Positions 43,535 through 49,761 of a DNA stretch of 49,761 nt are shown piece after piece. The notes under the pieces are model-generated. The model saw only the letters and a program-made list of their open reading frames with translations. It made no database searches and had not been told where the DNA came from. Both the position numbers and the translations under genes were made by a program. The stretch comes from Thermovirgaceae bacterium (GTDB taxonomy: Bacteria > Synergistota > Synergistia > Synergistales > Thermovirgaceae): positions 1 to 49,761 of the forward strand of contig JAUSOU010000009.1 of the NCBI GenBank assembly GCA_030656095.1, written 5' to 3'. Position 1 is the stretch's first letter. Each line of letters opens with the position of its first letter.

Positions 43535-45199
43535 TCAGCTAAACTTTTTTCTTTGAGGTTTTTTCGCGGCTTTCGCCTCGTACATCAGGCGGTCTGCTTC
43601 GGCAAGAGCGGCTTCGAGTTTGTCGCCCTCTCCCGGTCCAAGATGGCTCCCCCCTATTGAAAGGGTAACGGGGTAACCGAGGATTTCCATACCGGTCTTC
43701 CGCCGCTCGATCTCGGAGAGGATCCGCTGCTTGACGAGTTCCTTTTCGCCGTCCGTCTCGACGAGGACGACAAGGAACTCGTCTCCCCCGTAGCGCACGA
43801 CGCTGTCGATATCGCGCACTGTTTCCGAGAGGAGCCTCGCCACGTCCCTGAGTATGATATCGCCGACATGGTGGCCGAAGGTGTCGTTTATCTTCTTGAA
43901 GCCGTCGATATCCGCCATCAAAAAGGCCACTGGATGATCGTACCGCTGGGACCTTCGGATCTCCTTCTCTATATAATCATTAAAATAGTGACGGTTGAAG
44001 AGCCCCGTCAACTGGTCGTGCCGGGCCATAAAGGCAAGCTCTTCCTCGAGGGCCTTCTGTTCTCTTATGTCGGTGTGGGTGCCCACCATCCTCAGGGGGC
44101 TCCCGTAGGCGTCCCTTGAAACCACTTTGCCCCTGTCAAGTATCCACTTCCAGCTTCCATCCTTTGCCATCAGTCTCTGGGAGGATTCGTACCACTCCGA
44201 TTTTTCCTCGAAGTGTTCCGCCAGAAGCCTCTTCACCTCTTTCTCGTCGTCGGGGTGAAGAAGCTTCTTCCAGGACGAGACATGGGGCTTGATCTCTGCA
44301 AGATCATACCCGAGCATCTCGGCCCATCGGGGGCTGAAGACAACGCTGCCGCTTTTGATATCCCAGTCCCAGAGACCGTCACGGCTGGATTCAAAGACAA
44401 GCCTTAGCCTCTCTTCGCTTCTTTGCAGCTCCTCCCGGACGTGCCTTCTCTCGGTTATGTCCACCCAGTTCGACAGATAGTACTGAAGAACTCCGCCCCT
44501 CCTGACAGGGACGCCTGTCATCTCTATCCAGAAGGGGGTACCGTCATTCTTTTTGAACAGATACTCTATCTTCTCGGCCCCTCTCTCAAAGGAGTCGAGA
44601 AGCAACGTGCGGTTGTATTCGTACCTCTCTTCCGCCCACCAGGGGTAGGGTGTTTTTTCCCCGGCAAGCTCCTCGAGGGTGAAATGCGTCAGTTTCTCGA
44701 AAGCCCTGTTTACGTACCTGATAGAGGTGTCGGGATTGACCACCAGAATGGGGTTGGGGGAGTGTTCGAGCAGCGTGGCGCCGAAAAGCTCGTCCCTCCC
44801 CAAGCTGACGGAGCTCTCGGCGAAACGGTGACGGTAGATGACGAAGTTGAACAATTCGCTGCTCCCGGATGAAAAGGGAATGGCGTGAAGGGAGACGGGA
44901 AAGAGGGTTCCATCCTTCTTTCTGCGAGAGGTGTCAGCAAGCACGCTCTTCCCGGAAGCGGTCGAGGCCGAGAACTGTCTCGCCTCCTCCCGCAGGGCTC
45001 CTCCGGATACCACGATATTGTCTATGTTCTTTCCGACAACCTCCAGGGATGCGTAGCCGAACATCTCCGAAAAAGCCCTGTTCACCCTCAGGATGAACAT
45101 GTTTTCGTCGGTCAGGACAACCGCCTCGGACAGATGGTCAAAGAACTCCTCGAACAGTGTATTGACTATATCCGGGATTTTTTCCGAAGCTTTTCTCAC
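43535..45199 (-). CDS. PAS-PAS-PAS-GGDEF diguanylate cyclase
   Basis: A 554-aa sensor with three PAS/PAC units: residues about 12-125 (LSEAVVLTDENMFILRVNRA), 128-255 (EHSPNPILVVNPDTSIRYVN) and 258-385 (FESSRDGLWDWDIKSGSVVF, then HTDIREQKALEEE). A GGDEF domain at about 390-550 has FNRHYFNDYIEKEIRRSQRY, VVRYGGDEFLVVLVET and the inhibitory site RDID five residues before GGDEF. It should make c-di-GMP with product inhibition. No membrane segments, so it is cytosolic. The GTG at 45199 follows GGAGG by 7 bases. It may be the functional counterpart of the HD-GYP protein at 3639-5009. Confidence 0.94.
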   Translation of the reverse strand: MRKASEKIPDIVNTLFEEFFDHLSEAVVLTDENMFILRVNRAFSEMFGYASLEVVGKNIDNIVVSGGALREEARQFSASTASGKSVLADTSRRKKDGTLFPVSLHAIPFSSGSSELFNFVIYRHRFAESSVSLGRDELFGATLLEHSPNPILVVNPDTSIRYVNRAFEKLTHFTLEELAGEKTPYPWWAEERYEYNRTLLLDSFERGAEKIEYLFKKNDGTPFWIEMTGVPVRRGGVLQYYLSNWVDITERRHVREELQRSEERLRLVFESSRDGLWDWDIKSGSVVFSPRWAEMLGYDLAEIKPHVSSWKKLLHPDDEKEVKRLLAEHFEEKSEWYESSQRLMAKDGSWKWILDRGKVVSRDAYGSPLRMVGTHTDIREQKALEEELAFMARHDQLTGLFNRHYFNDYIEKEIRRSQRYDHPVAFLMADIDGFKKINDTFGHHVGDIILRDVARLLSETVRDIDSVVRYGGDEFLVVLVETDGEKELVKQRILSEIERRKTGMEILGYPVTLSIGGSHLGPGEGDKLEAALAEADRLMYEAKAAKKPQRKKFS

Positions 45200-45317
45200 C
45201 GTTCAGCCTCCATGCCGGCTCAATTAAAAGTTAGCCGAACCCAAATATTTTTACAAAAAAGCCTTTTCTTTGCAAGTATAATGCACGGTACGCCATTCTT
45301 GCCAAGGAGGAGTAAAA

Positions 45318-46235
45318 ATGGAGAACATCCTCAAAGAGGCTGTCGAATCCAGCCGAAGCGTCCTCAAAAAGGGTTCTGTCGCAACCTATATCCCGGAGCT
45401 CGCCAAAGCCGACCCCGAAGCGCTTGCCGCCGCTTTTTGCGGAACGGACGGGGCAATGGCTTCGGCCGGAGACGTCAATACCTCCATCACGGTCCAGTCG
45501 ATATCCAAGGTCGCTTCCCTGGGGCTGGCTCTGCAAATGCTCGGTGAAGATCTCATCTTCTCGCGGGTTGGAGTCGAATCAAGCGCGGACCCCTTCAACT
45601 CGATCATGCGTCTCGAGATGAAGGCACCTCACAGGCCGCTGAATCCAATGATAAACTCCGGGGCCATACTTGTCCTTTCGCTTCTGCCTTTCAAAGAAAG
45701 CGGCGAAAGGCTCCAGGCGGTTCTTGAAACGATGCGTCTTATGACCGCAAACCAGGACCTTGCGATCAACGAAGCGGTGGCCGTATCCGAAAGAGATACC
45801 AGCGACAGGAACAGGTCGCTCGGTTATTTCCTCCGAAGCGTCGGTTCCATGCAGGGAGATGTGGAGAACGTGCTCGACTCCTACTTCCGCCAGTGCGCGA
45901 TCGAAACTACTGTCAAGGATCTTGCCGTGATGGGTGCCACGCTTGCCTCGGGAGGGCGAAACCCTCTCAGCGGAAATTTGATCTTTTCCGAAAGAGTGGC
46001 TCTTATTCTCCGGGCACTTATGGGGACCTGCGGACTATACGACGGATCCGGCGACTTCGCCGTGAGGGTGGGCCTACCCGCCAAAAGCGGCGTGGGAGGC
46101 GGGATCGTGGGCTCGATCGCCGGGCGCGGAGGCATAGCCACGGTGGGACCGGCTCTCGATTCACGAGGAAACTCCATCGGAGGGATCCGGGTACTGGAGC
46201 ACCTCTCCAGATCCATGTCCCTGCGGGTGTTATAA
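45318..46235 (+). CDS. glsA: Glutaminase A
   Basis: A 305-aa glutaminase of the beta-lactamase-like fold. It shows GKADPEALAAAFCGTDG-like spacing at residues 28-45 (AKADPEALAAAFCGTDGAMA), the catalytic Ser-Lys pair in TSITVQSISKVASLGLAL, RPLNPMINSGAILVLSLL, NRSLGYFLRSVGSM, TVKDLAVMGATLASGGRNPL and VGLPAKSGVGGGIVGSIAGR near the end. It hydrolyses glutamine to glutamate and ammonia, fitting an amino-acid-fermenting lifestyle. AAGGAGG lies 7-8 bases before the ATG at 45318. A TATAAT at 45277-45282 is a plausible -10, but I see no good -35. Confidence 0.95.
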   Translation: MENILKEAVESSRSVLKKGSVATYIPELAKADPEALAAAFCGTDGAMASAGDVNTSITVQSISKVASLGLALQMLGEDLIFSRVGVESSADPFNSIMRLEMKAPHRPLNPMINSGAILVLSLLPFKESGERLQAVLETMRLMTANQDLAINEAVAVSERDTSDRNRSLGYFLRSVGSMQGDVENVLDSYFRQCAIETTVKDLAVMGATLASGGRNPLSGNLIFSERVALILRALMGTCGLYDGSGDFAVRVGLPAKSGVGGGIVGSIAGRGGIATVGPALDSRGNSIGGIRVLEHLSRSMSLRVL

Positions 46236-46302
46236 ATGACCGCTTTTCCCGATTTTTTTATTAAAGACCCTGAAGACAGTGGAAAAATATTTTTTTCGTG
46301 AT

Positions 46303-46318
46303 ACCCTATATATAGCGT
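46303..46318 (+). promoter_or_regulatory. Candidate NrdR box upstream of nrdJ
   Basis: ACCCTATATATAGCGT at 46303-46318 matches 14 of 16 positions of the NrdR consensus form ACACTATATATAGTGT, about 70 bases before the RNR gene. A weaker AT-rich half (TTTATATAAG at about 46326-46335) lies two helical turns downstream and could be the partner box. NrdR represses RNR genes in response to dATP/ATP. Confidence 0.55.
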
Positions 46319-46388
46319 TTTATTTTTTATATAAGCCCCATACAAAGCGCTTTTGTGCAAAACGGGCAAAAGGAGACCTCGATAAACC

Positions 46389-49300
46389 ATGTACGAACCG
46401 GAGAAACCGCGCGGAATGGAACTGCCCCTCTCGGAGAACGCGATAAGGGTGCTCAAGGAGAGATACCTCCTTAAAAACGAAGACGGGGCCGTCGTCGAGA
46501 GGCCCGATGAGATGTTCTGGCGCGTGGCAAGGTTCGTGGCCGCCCACGATGATGAGCCTGCGGACGACACTATCGTCAAGATGTTCCACGACATCATGGC
46601 CCGCCTCGATTTCCTCCCCAACAGCCCGACGCTGATGAACGCCGGGCGTAAGGGAGGCCAGCTGGCGGCCTGTTTTGTGCTGCCCGTCGAGGACAGCATG
46701 TCCGCCATATTCGATTCTCTGAAACATATGGCTCTCATCCACAAATCCGGCGGCGGAACGGGTTACAACTTCAGCAAACTCCGCCCCAAAGGCGATGTCG
46801 TCTCCAGCACCAACGGAGTGGCGTCCGGGCCTATCTCATTCATGAGCATGTTCGACCGGGCAACCGAGGTAGTCATGCAGGGAGGTATGCGGCGCGGCGC
46901 CAACATGGGCATACTGAATGCCGACCACCCGGATATTTTCGATTTCATCAGAGCAAAGACAGAGGAGGGCAAGCTCCGGAACTTCAACATCTCCGTAGGC
47001 ACATCGGAGAAGTTCATGTGGGCGGTCCAGAACAACGACAACTGGGATCTGCTGAACCCGCGGACCAGGGAGATCGTGCGTACAGTACGCGCCCGCGAGC
47101 TATTCGACCTTATCTGCGAGATGGCCTGGAAAACGGGCGACCCCGGGATGATCTTCATGGATAAGATAAACAAGGATAACGCCTTGGCGCATTTAGGTGA
47201 AATCACGTCAACAAACCCATGCGTCTGTGGCGACACCCTCGTTCATACTGCGGAAGGTCCCCGGCGCGCAAGAGACCTCTGTGGCAGAAGTATCCCACTG
47301 CTGCTCAACGGCAGGGTCGTATCATCCACGGAGGAAGGGTTCTTTTTGACCGGGGTCAAGCAGGTTTTCCGCCTGGTAACCCGCGAAGGATTCTCCATCC
47401 GCCTTACCGCCGACCACCCCGTGCTCAAGGTTACGGAGAACACCAGGTACAGACATCGGACCGAATGGACCGCGGCCGGAAAGCTTCAGCCCGGAGACGG
47501 CATCATGCTGAACGATCACAGAAAAACCCCTGAGTGGCCAGGCTTCGGCGATATTGATCAGGGCTACCGGATCGGGCTTCTGATCGGCGACGGGACCATC
47601 AAAAAAGACAAGACGGTCCTTTCCGTGTGGGTGCCGGAGGAAAGGGTTTCCGGCGATGAAGAGATGGGGCGGGGACCCCGGGCCGTAATGTCGGAGGCGA
47701 TGAAAGCCGTCTCGACCATGCCCCACAGAAGCGATTTCCAAGGGTGGATACCAGTCAAGGGGAGAAGCGAATACAGGATGGCTTCAGGCGCCCTCAAGTC
47801 ACTGGCATCCTCAATGGGTCTCTCTCCGTCGAACAAGACGATCACTGCACAGATGGAAACATTCAGCTCTTCGGAATTCGCCAGGGGATTCCTTCGGGGC
47901 CTGTTCGACGCGGACGGCTCGGTACAGGGAGATCAGCGAAAGGGGATCAGCATCCGCCTGAGTCAGAGCTCCCTTCCCACCCTGGAAGCGGTTCAGAGAA
48001 TGCTTCTGCGTCTCGGTATCGTCGGCACGATCTACGCAAACCGGCGGGAGGAGAATTCATCACTTCTCCCAGACGGCAGGGGGGGCATGAAGGCCTACGC
48101 TACGAAGGCACAGCACGAGTTGATCATCTCAAAGGAAAATACTCGTATTTTCGCGGAAATGATAGGGTTCGCGGACACCATCAAGCAGACCCGCCTTGAT
48201 GACAGCCTTGGCAGGTACAAGCGCAGCCTTAACAGAGAGCTCTTCATGGCGACGGTAGACGGGATCCTCCCTGATGGAGAAGAGGAGGTTTTCGACGTCA
48301 GGGTTCCAGGAGAACACGCCTTCGACGCCAACGGCCTCGTGGTCCACAACTGTGGAGAGCAACCGCTGCTGCCGTATGAGGCTTGCAACCTGGGGAGCAT
48401 CAACCTGGCGAACATGGTCTCCGGCAAGGACGTAGACTGGGAGAAGTTGCGCCTGACGACAAGGCTTGCGGTTCGTTTTCTTGACAACGTCATAGACGTC
48501 AACCAGTACCCGCTCCCACAGATCGAGGAGATGGTGAGGAAAACCCGAAAGATCGGGCTCGGCATAATGGGATGGGCAGACATGCTCTTCCGGCTGAGGA
48601 TCCCATACGACTCCGATGAGTCGCTGGACCTGGCCCGCAGGGTGATGTCCCTGATAACAGACACCGGCAGGCAGGAGAGCACCGAACTGGCAAGTACCCG
48701 GGGCGAATGTCCCGCCCTTCCCGGTTCCGGGTTGCGGAACGCCACGATCACGACAATTGCCCCCACCGGTTCGCTCTCCATGATCGCCGACTGCTCTTCC
48801 GGCATCGAGCCCGTATTCGCCCTGGAGTTCACCAAGGAGGTTCTCGATGGAAAGAAGTTCTCCTACCGGAACCGCTACTACGAGGAGGCCCTGCAGAGCG
48901 GCGAATCCTCAGGCGTCCTGGAAAGGGTCTTCAAACCCGCCCACGATATCGCCCCGGAGTGGCACGTAAAGATGCAGTCCGCCTTCCAGGAGCACGTGGA
49001 CAACGCCGTCAGCAAGACCATCAATCTCCCGGATACCGCAACTGTGGAAGACGTCGAAAAGGCATACATGCTTGCCTGGCAGACTCACTGCAAGGGGATC
49101 ACCGTCTTCCGCGACGGATGCCGCGCCGCCGGACAAGTCCTTTACGTCGAGAAAAAGGGCCAGCAGCAGACACTTCCGATACCACAGGTCTCCGAGGTCG
49201 AGAGACCGATGGAGCGCCCCTTCATCCTCGGGGGCAAGACGGCGAAGATCCCCACCAGCTACGGCAACCTCTATCTCACCGTCAACGAGGTGAACGGACG

Positions 49301-49655
49301 CCCGGTGGAGGTCTTCGCAACGATGGGAAAATCGGGGCACGAGACGATGGCTTTCACCGAGGCCATGGGTCGCCTCATATCGCTGTCGCTTCGAAGCGGT
49401 GTGAAGATCCACGGGATCGTCAAGCAGATGAAGGGCATCGGGGGGTCGCAGCCTGTCTGGCATGACAACGGGGTCATAATGTCAGTTCCCGATGCCATAG
49501 CTTATGGGCTTTTGAGCATGGGGTATCTCGATCTCGAGGAGAAGGGGATGATGGAGTCCCTCTCGGAGACGGATATGTGCCCTGTCTGCGGCGCGTCGAT
49601 GGCCCGCCAGGAGGGGTGCATCAAATGCCCGGCCTGCGGCTTCTCAAGGTGCTGA
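46389..49655 (+). CDS. nrdJ: Adenosylcobalamin-dependent ribonucleotide reductase (class II) with intein
   Basis: A 1088-codon gene. The extein (277 + 434 = 711 aa after splicing) is a class II RNR. Its features are LPNSPTLMNAGRKGGQLAAC (redox cysteine), IHKSGGGTGYNFSKLRPKGD, the junction STNP/CGEQPLLPYEACNLGSIN with the thiyl-radical cysteine, TTIAPTGSLSMIADCSSGIE, and a C-terminal zinc-ribbon CPVCGASMARQEGCIKCPAC. It reduces ribonucleotides using adenosylcobalamin. The 377-aa intein (codons 278-654) must splice out for activity. The ATG at 46389 is rather far (about 13 bases) from GGAG. A candidate NrdR box lies upstream. The 3' end overlaps the convergent aldolase gene by 35 bases. Confidence 0.96.
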   Translation: MYEPEKPRGMELPLSENAIRVLKERYLLKNEDGAVVERPDEMFWRVARFVAAHDDEPADDTIVKMFHDIMARLDFLPNSPTLMNAGRKGGQLAACFVLPVEDSMSAIFDSLKHMALIHKSGGGTGYNFSKLRPKGDVVSSTNGVASGPISFMSMFDRATEVVMQGGMRRGANMGILNADHPDIFDFIRAKTEEGKLRNFNISVGTSEKFMWAVQNNDNWDLLNPRTREIVRTVRARELFDLICEMAWKTGDPGMIFMDKINKDNALAHLGEITSTNPCVCGDTLVHTAEGPRRARDLCGRSIPLLLNGRVVSSTEEGFFLTGVKQVFRLVTREGFSIRLTADHPVLKVTENTRYRHRTEWTAAGKLQPGDGIMLNDHRKTPEWPGFGDIDQGYRIGLLIGDGTIKKDKTVLSVWVPEERVSGDEEMGRGPRAVMSEAMKAVSTMPHRSDFQGWIPVKGRSEYRMASGALKSLASSMGLSPSNKTITAQMETFSSSEFARGFLRGLFDADGSVQGDQRKGISIRLSQSSLPTLEAVQRMLLRLGIVGTIYANRREENSSLLPDGRGGMKAYATKAQHELIISKENTRIFAEMIGFADTIKQTRLDDSLGRYKRSLNRELFMATVDGILPDGEEEVFDVRVPGEHAFDANGLVVHNCGEQPLLPYEACNLGSINLANMVSGKDVDWEKLRLTTRLAVRFLDNVIDVNQYPLPQIEEMVRKTRKIGLGIMGWADMLFRLRIPYDSDESLDLARRVMSLITDTGRQESTELASTRGECPALPGSGLRNATITTIAPTGSLSMIADCSSGIEPVFALEFTKEVLDGKKFSYRNRYYEEALQSGESSGVLERVFKPAHDIAPEWHVKMQSAFQEHVDNAVSKTINLPDTATVEDVEKAYMLAWQTHCKGITVFRDGCRAAGQVLYVEKKGQQQTLPIPQVSEVERPMERPFILGGKTAKIPTSYGNLYLTVNEVNGRPVEVFATMGKSGHETMAFTEAMGRLISLSLRSGVKIHGIVKQMKGIGGSQPVWHDNGVIMSVPDAIAYGLLSMGYLDLEEKGMMESLSETDMCPVCGASMARQEGCIKCPACGFSRC
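47220..48350 (+). mobile_element. LAGLIDADG intein in nrdJ (377 aa)
   Basis: The intein runs from Cys at codon 278 (CVCGDTLVHT, splicing block A) to Asn at codon 654 (AFDANGLVVHN, blocks F-G), with Cys+1 of the extein next. Block B is SIRLTADHPVLKV with the conserved His. Two LAGLIDADG motifs, YRIGLLIGDGTI and FLRGLFDADGSV, show an embedded homing endonuclease that appears intact. The insertion splits STNP from CGEQPLLPYE, so the C-extein nucleophile is the catalytic thiyl-radical cysteine. Splicing residues Cys1, the block-B His, the penultimate His and the terminal Asn are all present. Confidence 0.93.
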
Positions 49656-49761
49656 CGGCCTCCCTGCAGGCGTTCCCGAAGATAAGGCTGTCCATGCTGT
49701 AGGCAATGTAGCGGAACCCCTCGTCGATGCGGCGTTTCGCCTCGTCGGTCGAGGTGACGAA
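49621..49761 (-). CDS. HpcH/HpaI-family aldolase, C-terminal fragment
   Basis: A minus-strand frame enters from beyond the window end and stops with TGA at 49621-49623. The visible 46 residues include TSTDEAKRRIDEGFRYIAYS, then MDSLIFGNACREAVSTL. The GFR(Y/F)IA..xD..(L/I) pattern matches the C-terminal strand and helix of HpcH/HpaI aldolases (2-oxo-3-deoxy-acid or hydroxy-oxo-diacid aldolases). Only the end is present, so the substrate is unknown. It overlaps the 3' end of nrdJ by 35 bases in opposite orientation. Confidence 0.6.
   Translation of the reverse strand, partial: FVTSTDEAKRRIDEGFRYIAYSMDSLIFGNACREAVSTLRSRRPGI

Noticed and set aside
45250-45282. Promoter for glsA using TTTACA and TATAAT
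   Set aside because: The spacing is 21 bases, outside the usable range; only the -10 is mentioned in the gene entry.

Overview
The window looks like chromosomal DNA of an anaerobic, amino-acid-fermenting, diderm bacterium, most plausibly a member of the Synergistota. This is inferred from gene content and moderately high GC, not from a marker gene. The supporting genes are a complete branched-chain/polar amino acid ABC transporter (livJHMGF), glutaminase, a type II meso-diaminopimelate (D-amino acid) dehydrogenase, a phenylacetate-CoA-ligase-like enzyme, an EtfAB-linked FAD dehydrogenase, cobalamin-dependent MetH and cobalamin-dependent (class II) ribonucleotide reductase, and an LpxH-like phosphoesterase. 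No rRNA, tRNA, CRISPR array or prophage was seen.

Layout. 1-3.6 kb: a small ORF, then etfB-etfA-FAD dehydrogenase (minus), which has the gene order of an electron-confurcating lactate dehydrogenase. 3.6-5.4 kb: a PAS-HD-GYP c-di-GMP phosphodiesterase and a small membrane protein. 5.5-11.9 kb: a stress block, dnaK-cbpA-clpB plus a Spy/CpxP-like exported protein whose ribosome binding site lies in a hairpin. 12-13.6 kb: a prolyl-tRNA-synthetase-like protein that lacks recognisable aminoacylation motifs but keeps the editing and anticodon-binding domains. 13.7-16.7 kb: two unknown proteins, a DUF3800 protein and a polyamine-type acetyltransferase. 16.7-20.7 kb: htpG and five small genes (DnaJ-like membrane protein, YciH/SUI1, PH-like membrane protein and others). 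20.8-21.2 kb: a MNT antitoxin-type gene followed by a truncated HEPN toxin remnant. 21.7-27.8 kb: FAD dehydrogenase, MDR oxidoreductase, nitroreductase, Ddh and a ThDP enzyme. 28.1-34.4 kb: the liv operon flanked by two paralogous regulators that join an NrpR-like winged helix to an FCD ligand domain. 34.4-37.9 kb: YbaK deacylase, an HD phosphohydrolase, a 51-aa ORF, and a paaK-like gene preceded by a promoter, a 30-codon leader peptide with three consecutive Tyr codons, and a terminator/antiterminator pair. 38-46.2 kb: phosphoesterase, exported FG-GAP-like protein, metF-metH, a diguanylate cyclase and glutaminase. 46.4-49.7 kb: nrdJ interrupted by a 377-aa LAGLIDADG intein placed exactly before the catalytic cysteine. 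The window ends in the C-terminus of an HpcH/HpaI-type aldolase.

The intergenic spaces carry a mosaic of short repeats. One unit (CGTAACTCGTGA and variants) forms the final codons and stop codon of four unrelated genes, all ending in Arg-Asn-Ser, and a divergent copy ends a fifth. The strongest leads for follow-up are the aromatic leader/attenuator before paaK, the degenerate ProRS, the C-terminus-forming repeats, the ribosome-site hairpin, the winged-helix/FCD regulators and the intein in nrdJ.
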